34,870 bases of DNA from Pseudomonadota bacterium. Lineage in GTDB: Bacteria; Pseudomonadota; Gammaproteobacteria; Xanthomonadales; Xanthomonadaceae. The notes under the pieces are model-generated. The model was not told the origin of the DNA. It saw nothing but the letters and a program-made list of their open reading frames with translations, and ran no database searches. The DNA lies in assembly GCA_023394655.1 (NCBI GenBank), contig JAEXAG010000139.1, forward strand, positions 1 to 34,870. Direction: 5' to 3'. A program made the position numbers and the translations under genes. This document shows positions 26,382 to 34,870 of this stretch, in pieces; within the stretch, counting starts at the first letter, position 1, and each line of letters begins with the position of its first letter.

Positions 26382-27136
26382 CGGTGCCGAACTACGAACA
26401 GGCCGGCGAACTCAAGATCGGCCAGGTCGGCATCGCAAACCTCCGCATCCGCACCCTCGACATCGCCTCGCTGGCGGAAGAGATGCGTGATCGCGTGGCG
26501 CGCGCGCCCAAGATGTTCAGCCGCGCGCCGGTCATCATCGATTTCGGCGGGCTGGCGCGGCTTCCCGCCGCCGCCGAAGCGCGCGAACTGATCGAGGCAT
26601 TGCGCGATGCCGGCGTACTGCCGGTCGGGCTGGCCTACGGCAGCAGCGAGAACGACGCCCTGGCGATCGAGCTGGGCTTGCCGCTGCTGGCCAAGTTCCG
26701 CGCCCAGTACGAATCTTCCGAGCGTTCCCCGCCTGCGACTGCGGCCCAAGCCCCCACGTCCGCGCCTGCCGCTGCGCCCGCCGCGGTGGCAGCCGCAGGC
26801 AGCAGCGAGCCGGGACTGGTCCAGGCCGCCTCGGTGCGCTCCGGCCAGCAGCTCTACGCCGAACAGCGCGACCTGAGCGTGATCGGCACCGTCGGCGCCG
26901 GCGCCGAGGTGATGGCCGATGGCAGCATCCACGTGTACGGCGCACTGCGCGGGCGCGCGCTCGCCGGGGCCCGCGGGATGGAATCGGCGCGCATCTTCTG
27001 CCGCGAATTCCATGCCGAACTCGTTGCCATCGCCGGCCATTACAAGGTGGCCGACGACATCCCGGGCGAGCTGCTCGGCCGGCCGGTCCAGGTTTCGCTG
27101 GAAGGCGGGGAATTGCGGTTACAGTTGATCGATTGA
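26378..27136 (+). CDS. minC: Septum site-determining protein MinC
   Basis: 252 residues. N-terminal MinC_N domain (about 1-105) that inhibits FtsZ assembly, an Ala/Pro-rich linker (about 115-145), and the C-terminal beta-helix with GAGAEVMADGSIHVYGALRGRALAGA in parts, which binds MinD and blocks FtsZ bundling. The start overlaps the GNAT stop. It is followed by minD after a 43-base gap with its own AAGGAG site. Confidence 0.97.
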   Translation: MTVPNYEQAGELKIGQVGIANLRIRTLDIASLAEEMRDRVARAPKMFSRAPVIIDFGGLARLPAAAEARELIEALRDAGVLPVGLAYGSSENDALAIELGLPLLAKFRAQYESSERSPPATAAQAPTSAPAAAPAAVAAAGSSEPGLVQAASVRSGQQLYAEQRDLSVIGTVGAGAEVMADGSIHVYGALRGRALAGARGMESARIFCREFHAELVAIAGHYKVADDIPGELLGRPVQVSLEGGELRLQLID

Positions 27137-27179
27137 ATCCCCAGCGCGCGCAGCCCGGAAATCAACAAGGAGAACCCCA

Positions 27180-27989
27180 TTGGCTGAAATCATCGTAGTG
27201 ACCTCCGGCAAGGGTGGCGTCGGCAAGACCACCACCAGCGCCAGCCTCGCCACCGGCCTGGCCAAGCGCGGGAAGAAGACCGCCGTGATCGATTTCGACG
27301 TCGGCCTGCGCAACCTCGACCTGATCATGGGCTGCGAGCGCCGCGTGGTGTACGACTTCGTGAACGTGGTCAACGGGGAGGCTTCCCTGAAGCAGGCCAT
27401 GATCAAGGACAAGCGCTTCGACAACCTCTACGTGCTGGCCGCCTCGCAGACCCGCGACAAGGACGCGCTGACCAAGGAAGGCGTGGAGAAGGTGCTGAAG
27501 GACCTGGACGCCGACGGCTTCGATTACGTCATCGCCGATTCGCCGGCAGGCATCGAGAAAGGCGCCTTCCTCGCCATGTACTTCGCCGACAAGGCCGTGG
27601 TGGTGGTGAACCCGGAAGTGTCCTCGGTCCGCGACTCCGACCGCATCCTCGGCCTGCTCGCATCCAAGACGAAGAAGGCGGAGGAAGGCGAGCGCGTGGA
27701 GGAATACCTGCTGCTGACCCGCTACAGCCCGTCCCGCGTCGAAAAGGGCGAGATGCTCTCGGTCAAGGACGTGGAAGAAGTGCTGGGGCTGAAATCGATC
27801 GGCGTGATCCCCGAATCCACCGATGTCCTGAACGCCTCGAACAAGGGCGAGCCGGTCATCCTCGAAGCCAATTCCGATGCCGCCAGCGCCTACGAGGACG
27901 CGGTGGCCCGCCTGCTCGGCGAGGAGCGCCCGATGCGTTTCGTCACCGCCGAGAAGAAGGGCTTCTTCAGCAAGATCTTCGGGGGTTGA
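27180..27989 (+). CDS. minD: Septum site-determining ATPase MinD
   Basis: 269 residues. Deviant Walker A KGGVGKTT (11-18) with signature Lys11. Asp residues of the switch regions (DFDVGLRNLD, DSPAGIE) are intact. The C-terminal amphipathic membrane-targeting helix (EKKGFFSKIFGG, 258-269) is present. MinD recruits MinC to the membrane and oscillates with MinE. A TTG start is required: AAGGAG (27167-27172) stands 7 bases upstream and MAEIIVVTSGKGG is the conserved N-terminus. Confidence 0.98.
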   Translation: MAEIIVVTSGKGGVGKTTTSASLATGLAKRGKKTAVIDFDVGLRNLDLIMGCERRVVYDFVNVVNGEASLKQAMIKDKRFDNLYVLAASQTRDKDALTKEGVEKVLKDLDADGFDYVIADSPAGIEKGAFLAMYFADKAVVVVNPEVSSVRDSDRILGLLASKTKKAEEGERVEEYLLLTRYSPSRVEKGEMLSVKDVEEVLGLKSIGVIPESTDVLNASNKGEPVILEANSDAASAYEDAVARLLGEERPMRFVTAEKKGFFSKIFGG

Positions 27990-27991
27990 TG

Positions 27992-28258
27992 ATGGGTCTT
28001 TTCGATTTCCTGAAGCCGCGCCGCGAGTCCGCATCCGAGGCCAAGAGCCGCTTGCAATTCATCATCGCGCAGCAGCGCGACGAGCGTGATCCGCACGACA
28101 TCCCGATCCCGGCGGAGTTCAAGGTGGAACTGATGGCGCTGATCCAGAAGCATTTCCACATCCCCGACAGCGCGATCTCGGTGACCAAGGAAAAGCACGG
28201 CGAATACGACGTGCTCGACATCTCCATCGAGCTGCCGGACCAGAACGCCCCGGCGTGA
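27992..28258 (+). CDS. minE: Cell division topological specificity factor MinE
   Basis: 88 residues (MGLFDFLKPRR...). The N-terminal membrane-binding segment is followed by the MinD-binding helix AKSRLQFIIAQQRDER, which stimulates MinD ATPase, and the C-terminal dimerisation domain ending HGEYDVLDISIELP. Two adjacent ATGs (27989 and 27992) are possible; the first overlaps the minD stop as TGATG. The second gives the family N-terminus and better distance from the GGGGG-rich ribosome site. The stop overlaps the next gene (GTGA at 28255-28258). Confidence 0.97.
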   Translation: MGLFDFLKPRRESASEAKSRLQFIIAQQRDERDPHDIPIPAEFKVELMALIQKHFHIPDSAISVTKEKHGEYDVLDISIELPDQNAPA

Positions 28259-28746
28259 GCGCGGCCGACGTGATCCGCGTCCGCGACATCCGGTTCGCGG
28301 ACGCCGCCGCCCTGCTCGGCCGCTACGGCCTCACCCTGCATCGGGTGGCGGATGGCGAGGACATCCCAGGCAGTTACTGGGGCGAGAACGAGGCCGGCAT
28401 CATCGGCCACGATGTCTTCGTGCGCGCGGACACCCCGATCCACTCCATGCTGCACGAGGCCGGGCACCTGATCGTGCTGCCGGCGGAGCGCCGCGCGTCG
28501 GTGCACACCGATGCCACCGACTCCATCGAAGAGGAAAACGCCGTCTGCGTACTGCAGGCGCTGATGGCCGAGCGCATTCCCGGCGTCGGCTACGCGCGGC
28601 TGCTGGCCGACATGGATGCCTGGGGCTACAGCTTCCGGCTCGGCAGCGCGCGCGCCTACGTCGAACAGGATGCCGAGGACGCCTGGCAGTGGCTGGTCGA
28701 GCACGGCCTGCTCGATGCCGAACGGCGCCTGCGCCTGCCCGCCTGA
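28255..28746 (+). CDS. Uncharacterised HEAGH zincin-like protein coupled to minE
   Basis: 163 residues. I do not recognise a named family. His67-Glu-Ala-Gly-His71 within SMLHEAGHLIVLP is a standard HExxH zinc-peptidase helix. About 20 residues later, an acidic SIEEENAVCVLQALM helix resembles the EEExAN third-ligand helix of ImmA/IrrE-type gluzincins. The C-terminus (YVEQDAEDAWQWLVEHGLL) is acidic and helical. There is no signal peptide or membrane segment. The GTG start overlaps the minE stop by GTGA, with no room for another start, so its translation depends on minE. It ends ten bases from the convergent EamA gene, with a small hairpin (GCCTGA/TCAGGC, 28741-28761) across both stops. Confidence 0.8.
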   Translation: MSAADVIRVRDIRFADAAALLGRYGLTLHRVADGEDIPGSYWGENEAGIIGHDVFVRADTPIHSMLHEAGHLIVLPAERRASVHTDATDSIEEENAVCVLQALMAERIPGVGYARLLADMDAWGYSFRLGSARAYVEQDAEDAWQWLVEHGLLDAERRLRLPA

Positions 28747-28755
28747 ACCCGGCAA

Positions 28756-29628
28756 TCAGGCGCGCGGCGGCGAGCGCCCCTGCCCTTCGCGCAGCACCGT
28801 GAACAAGCCGGCGGCGATGATGATGGCGATGCCGAGCCAGGTGAGCGCATCGATCCGGTCGTCGAACAGGAACCAGCCCAGCGCGACCGCCCACAACATC
28901 TGGCTGTACTGGGTCGGGGCGACGTGGCTGACCTCGGTGGCCAGCGTCGCGCGCAAGAGCAGCACGCCGCCCGCCGCCGCCAGCAGCCCGTAGCCCAGCG
29001 CCTGCAGCCATTGCACGGGCGTCGGCATCACCCATGCCGGCCACATGAGCAGGCCGCCGACCGCGAGGTTGCCCAGCAGGTGCGTGCCGTACAGGGTGAT
29101 GCGATGCTCCCTGCCCCGCGCCAGCCGCATCAGGACCACGCCGAAGGCACCGCCGAGTCCGCAGAAGATGGCCGCGACATGCCCGGCATCCAGTTCCCGG
29201 AAGCCCGGCCGCAGCACCACCAGCACGCCGAGGAAACCGGCCACCACCGCCGTCCAGCGCCGCCAGCCCACCTGTTCGCCCAGCACCGGCACCGACAACA
29301 GGGTGACGAAGATCGGCATCAGGAAGATCAGCGCGAAGGCTTCCGCCATCGGCAGCCGGGTAAACGCCACCAGCGCGCCGAAGGCATTGATGGCGCCGGC
29401 GACGGCGCGGCCGAACCAGATGGCCGGAAGGCGCGGGCGCAGGAGATCGATCCATTGCTCGCCGGGCTGCCGGGCCAACGGCAGCGCAAGGGGGCCGAGC
29501 AATGCGCCGATGAAGAGCAGCTGGAACATCGGGATCTTCCCGCCCAGCGTCTTGATGAAGGCATCGCTGAGGGCGAAGGCCGCATAGGCGGCCAGCCCGA
29601 GCAACACGCCGCGGCGAGCATCCGACAT
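28756..29628 (-). CDS. EamA/DMT-superfamily transporter
   Basis: 290 residues with about ten membrane segments in two EamA repeats, starting MSDARRGVLLGLAAYAAFALSDAFIK and ending in a basic tail. The pattern matches RhaT/YdcZ-like metabolite exporters; the substrate cannot be told. The ATG follows a weak GGA site. It is convergent with the HEAGH gene and divergent from the M2 peptidase gene. Confidence 0.88.
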   Translation of the reverse strand: MSDARRGVLLGLAAYAAFALSDAFIKTLGGKIPMFQLLFIGALLGPLALPLARQPGEQWIDLLRPRLPAIWFGRAVAGAINAFGALVAFTRLPMAEAFALIFLMPIFVTLLSVPVLGEQVGWRRWTAVVAGFLGVLVVLRPGFRELDAGHVAAIFCGLGGAFGVVLMRLARGREHRITLYGTHLLGNLAVGGLLMWPAWVMPTPVQWLQALGYGLLAAAGGVLLLRATLATEVSHVAPTQYSQMLWAVALGWFLFDDRIDALTWLGIAIIIAAGLFTVLREGQGRSPPRA

Positions 29629-29698
29629 GGAAGATCCGGCTGGAGGATGGCCGGCAGTCTAGCCGCAGTGCGGCATGCACGCCGGGTCGGGGCGCGCC

Positions 29699-29704
29699 TA
29701 CACT
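29699..29704 (+). promoter_or_regulatory. Candidate -10 box of the M2 peptidase gene
   Basis: TACACT in the context CCTACACTAGGG, 30 bases before the ATG. It matches 4 of 6 consensus bases, and no convincing -35 is seen. Confidence 0.3.
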
Positions 29705-29734
29705 AGGGCCCTTTCCCGATTGGCCCTGCCGAAC

Positions 29735-31633
29735 ATGAAGATCCGCCACGCCCTGCTTTCGATCGCCATCGCCGCGAGCCTCGTACCCGCCTCCGCGCTC
29801 GCCGCCAAGCCGAAGGAAACCGCCGACCAGTTCGTCGCCCGCATCAACGCCGAACTGAAGGAGATGTACCCGGAGATCACCGTGCCGCAATGGCTGGCCT
29901 CGACCTACATCGGCGAAGACAGCCAGATGCTCGCCGCCAGGAGCAACGAACGCTGGCTGACCACGCTCAACCAGTGGATCGACCAGGCCAAGCAATACGA
30001 AGGCCAGCGCATGAGCCCGGCCACCGCGCGGACGCTCTCGCTGCTGAAGCTCTCCGCCTCGATGCCGCCGCCGAAGAACCCGGCGCATCTGGGCGAGCTC
30101 ACCCGCATCGCCAGCCGCATGGAGGGCATGTATGGCGCCGGCACCTACTGCACCGGCGAAGGTGACGCGAAGAACTGCCGCCAGCTCGGCCAACTGGAGG
30201 ACGTGCTGCGCTCCAACCGCGATTACGACGCCCAGCTGGATGCCTGGCAGGGCTGGCACGGCATTTCGGTGCCGATGCGCAAGGATTACCAGCGCTTCGT
30301 GGAACTGGCCAACGAGGGCGCGCGCGATCTCGGCTTCGCCAACACCGGCGAGCTGTGGCGCTCGGGCTACGACATGACGCCGGCCGAGATCGCCGCCGAG
30401 ACCGACCGCCTGTGGTCGCAGGTCAAGCCGCTGTACGAGGAACTTCACTGCTATGCGGGCGGCAAGCTGGACGAGCGCTATCCGGGCAAGGGTTCGGTGG
30501 CCGGCGACCTGCTCCCGGCGCATCTCATGGGCAACATGTGGCAGCAGGACTGGAGCAACCTCTGGGACATGCTGGAGCCCTACCCCGGCGTCGGCAGCCT
30601 CGACATCACCAGCGCGCTGGAGCGCCAGTACCAGGCCTCGTTGGCAGCGGAAAAGGCCAAGCCGGCCGGACGCAGTGCCGATGACATCGAGCAGGCCGCC
30701 AAGCTCGACGTCGCGCTCGCCATGACCCGCCGCGCCGAGGATTTCTACACCTCGCTGGGCATGCCCAAGCTGCCCGACAGCTACTGGACCAACAGCCAGT
30801 TCATCAAGCCGCGCGACCGCGACGTGGTCTGCCACGCCAGCGCATGGGACATGAACATGAAGGGCGACGTGCGCACCAAGATGTGCATCAAGCCCAACGA
30901 GGAAGATTTCACCACCATCTACCACGAGCTCGGGCACATCTACTACGACCTCGCCTACAACGTGCAGCCGGCCATGTTCCAGGCCGGCGCCCATGACGGC
31001 TTCCACGAAGCCATCGGCGACGTGATCGTGCTGGCGATGACGCCGGACTACCTGCAGTCCATCGGCCTGGTCGGCGAGCAGAAGCAATCGCAGGAAGCGC
31101 TGATCAACTCGCAGATGCGCATGGCGCTGACCAAGGTGGCCTTCCTGCCGTTCGGCCTGATGATCGACCGCTGGCGCTGGGGCGTGTTCGACGGCTCGAT
31201 CAAGCCGGGCGAATACAACCAGTCGTGGTGGGAGCTGAAGGCGAAGTACCAGGGCGTCGCACCGGTGACGCCGCGCGGCGAGGAGTTCTTCGATGCGGGC
31301 GCCAAGTACCACGTGCCGGGCAACACGCCCTACACCCGCTACTTCCTCTCGCACGTGCTGCAATTCCAGTTCTACAAATCGCTCTGCGATGCCGCCGGCC
31401 ACACCGGCCCGCTGTACCAGTGCAGCTTCTACGGCGACAAGGCCGCCGGCGAACGCTTCTGGGCGATGCTGTCCAAGGGTGCCAGCCAGCCATGGCAGCA
31501 GACCATGCGCGAGATGACCGGCAGCGACAAGATGGATGCCAGCGCGGTGCTCGAATACTTCGCGCCGCTGCAGGGCTGGCTCAAGGAGCAGAACCAAGGC
31601 CGCCAGTGCGGCTGGTCGGCCGATCGCGGCTGA
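29735..31633 (+). CDS. M2-family peptidyl-dipeptidase (bacterial angiotensin-converting-enzyme homologue)
   Basis: 632 residues. Signal peptide 1-23 (cut after ALA), so secreted or periplasmic. The active site is HELGH (397-401) with zinc ligands His397 and His401 and catalytic Glu398, and the third ligand Glu425 in GFHEAIGD. Cys139/Cys148 and Cys366/Cys384 match the spacing of conserved ACE disulfides. The size equals a single ACE domain. M2 enzymes remove C-terminal dipeptides, and bacterial examples are known from Xanthomonas. ATG 29735 is chosen for its signal peptide. A strong terminator follows. Confidence 0.95.
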   Translation: MKIRHALLSIAIAASLVPASALAAKPKETADQFVARINAELKEMYPEITVPQWLASTYIGEDSQMLAARSNERWLTTLNQWIDQAKQYEGQRMSPATARTLSLLKLSASMPPPKNPAHLGELTRIASRMEGMYGAGTYCTGEGDAKNCRQLGQLEDVLRSNRDYDAQLDAWQGWHGISVPMRKDYQRFVELANEGARDLGFANTGELWRSGYDMTPAEIAAETDRLWSQVKPLYEELHCYAGGKLDERYPGKGSVAGDLLPAHLMGNMWQQDWSNLWDMLEPYPGVGSLDITSALERQYQASLAAEKAKPAGRSADDIEQAAKLDVALAMTRRAEDFYTSLGMPKLPDSYWTNSQFIKPRDRDVVCHASAWDMNMKGDVRTKMCIKPNEEDFTTIYHELGHIYYDLAYNVQPAMFQAGAHDGFHEAIGDVIVLAMTPDYLQSIGLVGEQKQSQEALINSQMRMALTKVAFLPFGLMIDRWRWGVFDGSIKPGEYNQSWWELKAKYQGVAPVTPRGEEFFDAGAKYHVPGNTPYTRYFLSHVLQFQFYKSLCDAAGHTGPLYQCSFYGDKAAGERFWAMLSKGASQPWQQTMREMTGSDKMDASAVLEYFAPLQGWLKEQNQGRQCGWSADRG

Positions 31634-31665
31634 TTCGGGCGGATCCGCGCCAATTCCGCAAACTG

Positions 31666-31693
31666 AAACCCGGCCTGCGAAGGCCGGGTTTTT
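31666..31693 (+). terminator. Intrinsic terminator of the M2 peptidase gene
   Basis: A perfect 11-bp stem AAACCCGGCCT/AGGCCGGGTTT (31666-31676 with 31681-31691) with the GNRA-type tetraloop GCGA, ending in a T5 run (31689-31693). The A3 run on the other side makes weak function for the convergent MFS gene possible. Confidence 0.88.
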
Positions 31694-31730
31694 CATGTGC
31701 CCGATTCGGCGACATCGATGATGAGGCGCC

Positions 31731-32978
31731 TCACAGCCTGTCGATCGGCTCCAGCGAAACCGCTTCCTCGGCGTTGGCCGGCGTGCGCGGCCCGCGCATC
31801 TGCTCCCAGCGCCAGAGCGCCCATGCCAGCAGGGTCAGGATGCCGGCCGCGGCCGAGAGCAGGAACAGGTCGTGGCTCAGCCACGGCGAGACCAGTCCGG
31901 CCATCGCCGCGTTCAGCAGCAGGCTGATGAAGGCCTGCAGCGAGGACGCCCCGCCCCGCGTGCCCGGAAACATCTCCAGCAGGGCGAGCGTGAGGATCGG
32001 GAACACCAGCGCGATGCCGAAGGAATTGAGCGCCACCGGCAGCACCGTCGGCCAGACTTCGGGTGGTGCCTGAGTGCCGTGATAGGCCAGGTTCACCAGC
32101 GCGGCGAGCATGCAGCAGGCAAAGCCGAGGCGGACCTGTGCGATGCCATCCAGGCGGCCGGCCATGCGTCCGGAAGACCACGCTCCGACCATCATCCCGC
32201 CGATCATCGGGATGAAGAACCAGCCGAAGCCGTCCTGCCCCAGCTTGAGATGGTCGATGACCAGTGCCGGCGCCGAGGAGATGTACAGGAACAGGGCCGC
32301 GAAATTGAGGCTGCCGGCGAATGCCAGCCGCAGGAAGCGGCCATTCGCCAGCATCGCCATGTAGCCGCGCAGCATCGGTTTGACGCGGAGCTCCTGCCGT
32401 GCCTCCGGCGGCAGGCTTTCGGGCAGCATCCACAGCACCGCCAGCACCAGCAGCAGCGCGAACGCGGCGAGGAACCAGAAGATCGCCGGCCATGCCGACC
32501 AGCCGAGGAGCCACGCACCGACCAGCGGGGCGATGGCCGGCGCCACGCCGAAGATCATCGACACCTGGCTCATCAGGCGTTGTGCATCGTCGCCGTCGAA
32601 CAGGTCCCGGATCACCGCGCGACCGACGATCAGGCCGACGCCCGCCGACAAGCCTTGCAGCACGCGGAAACCGAGCAGCATCGGCATCGAGGTGGAAAGC
32701 GCGCAACCCACCGAAGCGAGCCCGAACACCAGCAGACCGCCGATGATCACCCGGCGCCGGCCCAGGGCATCGGAAAGCGCCCCGTGCAACACGCTCATAA
32801 GCGCGTAGGCCAGCAGGTAGGCGCTGATGGTCTGCTGCATCGCCAGCTTGTTCGCGCCGAACTGGCCCGCGATGGCCGGGAACGCCGGGAAGATGGTGTC
32901 GATGGTGAACGGGCCGATCATCGCCAGCGCACCGAGGACGAAGGCGATGCGGAACGTGGTCTGCGAGGAAGTGGGCAT
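31731..32978 (-). CDS. Bcr/CflA-family MFS multidrug efflux transporter
   Basis: 415 residues with 12 membrane segments. Family motifs are TIDTIFPAFPAIA in the first helix, the A motif GALSDALGRRRVIIGG after the second, and RVLQGLSAGVGLIVGRAVIRDLF. Known relatives export bicyclomycin, chloramphenicol or cysteine. ATG 32978 is chosen at the start of the first conserved segment; the frame extends upstream without support. It is divergent from the gcvP leader. Confidence 0.92.
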   Translation of the reverse strand: MPTSSQTTFRIAFVLGALAMIGPFTIDTIFPAFPAIAGQFGANKLAMQQTISAYLLAYALMSVLHGALSDALGRRRVIIGGLLVFGLASVGCALSTSMPMLLGFRVLQGLSAGVGLIVGRAVIRDLFDGDDAQRLMSQVSMIFGVAPAIAPLVGAWLLGWSAWPAIFWFLAAFALLLVLAVLWMLPESLPPEARQELRVKPMLRGYMAMLANGRFLRLAFAGSLNFAALFLYISSAPALVIDHLKLGQDGFGWFFIPMIGGMMVGAWSSGRMAGRLDGIAQVRLGFACCMLAALVNLAYHGTQAPPEVWPTVLPVALNSFGIALVFPILTLALLEMFPGTRGGASSLQAFISLLLNAAMAGLVSPWLSHDLFLLSAAAGILTLLAWALWRWEQMRGPRTPANAEEAVSLEPIDRL

Positions 32979-33062
32979 CGAGGCTCGGCGGCTGGGGGAG
33001 CCGGCATGATAGAGCCAAGCCCGGCAAAGCCCGTGCAACGCGTCCGGCCGCTGCCCATCGCC

Positions 33063-33068
33063 TATAAT
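33063..33068 (+). promoter_or_regulatory. gcvP promoter -10 box
   Basis: A perfect TATAAT, six bases before the first riboswitch helix, which puts the transcript start at about 33075. No good -35 is visible 16-18 bases upstream, so an activator may assist. Confidence 0.6.
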
Positions 33069-33074
33069 CGCCGG

Positions 33075-33245
33075 GCAGCGGGAGAAGCGGCGACAGCCGC
33101 TGCCGAAGGCGCAACCGCCCGGAATCGCTCAGGTCACTGACCGCTGCAGGCATCGACACTCTGGAGAGACCGGCGACTTGCGTGCGGCCGGCGCCGAAGG
33201 GGCAAGGCGGCTTTGGCGCCGAAACTCTCAGGCAAAAGGACAGAG
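33075..33245 (+). promoter_or_regulatory. Tandem glycine riboswitch (two aptamers)
   Basis: Aptamer 1 spans 33075-33147, closed by a perfect 7-bp helix GCAGCGG/CCGCTGC, and contains GCCGAAGGCGCAA and GCTCAGG. An 11-nt linker (33148-33158) joins aptamer 2 (33159-33245), closed by CTCTG/CAGAG, with CTGGAGAGACCG, GCCGAAGGGGCAA and CTCTCAGGCAAAAGGACAGAG. These are the gcvT-motif signatures. Glycine binding to such tandem riboswitches normally switches on glycine cleavage genes, and gcvP follows. The rest of the 319-base gene-free stretch (32979-33297) holds the TATAAT box and a 52-nt expression platform. Confidence 0.95.
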
Positions 33246-33293
33246 CGGGCCCATTCCACCCAGCGGCACAGCGCCGCGCTTCCCGGATGCCCG
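33246..33293 (+). promoter_or_regulatory. Possible Shine-Dalgarno-masking stem of the riboswitch
   Basis: CGGGC (33246-33250) can pair with GCCCG (33289-33293), and CATTCC with GGAT inside it, enclosing a small hairpin GCGGC/GCCGC (33263-33276). The only ribosome-site-like GGA before gcvP (33285-33287) falls in the paired part. No T run is present, so control is probably at translation. Folded by hand. Confidence 0.4.
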
Positions 33294-33297
33294 TCCC

Positions 33298-34870
<1,573 letters not shown>

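Noticed and set aside
28400..31696. A 1098-codon open frame on the minus strand across the EamA and M2 genes
   Set aside because: It lies antisense to well-conserved genes, has no domain and shows the Arg/His/Gly/Ala composition expected of high-GC shadow frames.

Overview
The window is a high-GC, densely coded stretch of a gammaproteobacterial chromosome. Proteins such as PutP, Hfq, MinD, FtsH and the NlpD-like lipoprotein resemble their Enterobacteria counterparts. The overall set (a secreted angiotensin-converting-enzyme-like M2 peptidase, a glycine riboswitch directly in front of gcvP, a surE-pcm-ExoD-nlpD cluster, TACACT/TACAGT-type -10 boxes) points to the Xanthomonadaceae/Lysobacteraceae (Lysobacter, Luteimonas, Pseudoxanthomonas or a relative). 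The family assignment is inference and I do not name a species. I see no insertion sequence, prophage, CRISPR array, rRNA or tRNA. The region looks like core chromosome.

Layout. 1-2029 (+): a DUF1704/QEGLA-motif metallopeptidase, cut by the left edge, overlaps by ATGA with a GshB-like ATP-grasp ligase. 2130-2945 (+) is a short-chain dehydrogenase, facing an M14 zinc peptidase (-). 3977-11588 (-) is the conserved block putP-miaA-hfq-hflX-hflK-hflC-purA, transcribed in that order. 11638-15145 (-) is rlmE-ftsH-folP, with yhbY and a DUF498 gene divergent from it. 15953-18878 (-) is surE-pcm-ExoD-nlpD, followed by an Smr-domain gene (+) that overlaps tail to tail with truD (-). Next come an M15 peptidase (+), an AlkA-type DNA glycosylase, a DUF423 membrane protein, a membrane-anchored SRPBCC/GyrI-like protein and a NarL/DesK-type two-component pair (all -). 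25782-28746 (+) is GNAT-minC-minD-minE plus a small HEAGH protein, chained mostly by overlapping start and stop codons. After it lie an EamA transporter (-), the M2 peptidase (+), a Bcr/CflA drug-efflux MFS protein (-) and, behind a tandem glycine riboswitch, the first half of gcvP (+), cut by the right edge.

How genes work together. The miaA-hfq-hfl block joins tRNA modification, sRNA regulation and control of membrane proteolysis: HflK/HflC are known partners of FtsH, which is encoded a few kilobases away. MinC, MinD and MinE place the division septum. SurE, Pcm and NlpD form a classic stationary-phase/repair/cell-separation cluster. The glycine riboswitch is expected to turn on glycine cleavage when glycine is abundant.

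Most worth a second look are the QEGLA peptidase/ATP-grasp pair, a possible ligate-and-trim system of unknown substrate, and the uncharacterised zincin-like gene coupled to minE. At the RNA level, look at the A-R-N repeat leader of hfq, a possible Shine-Dalgarno-masking stem behind the glycine riboswitch, and an smr promoter placed for a leaderless mRNA. Gene-free stretches are all short. The only one above 300 bases (32979-33297) holds the gcvP promoter and riboswitch.
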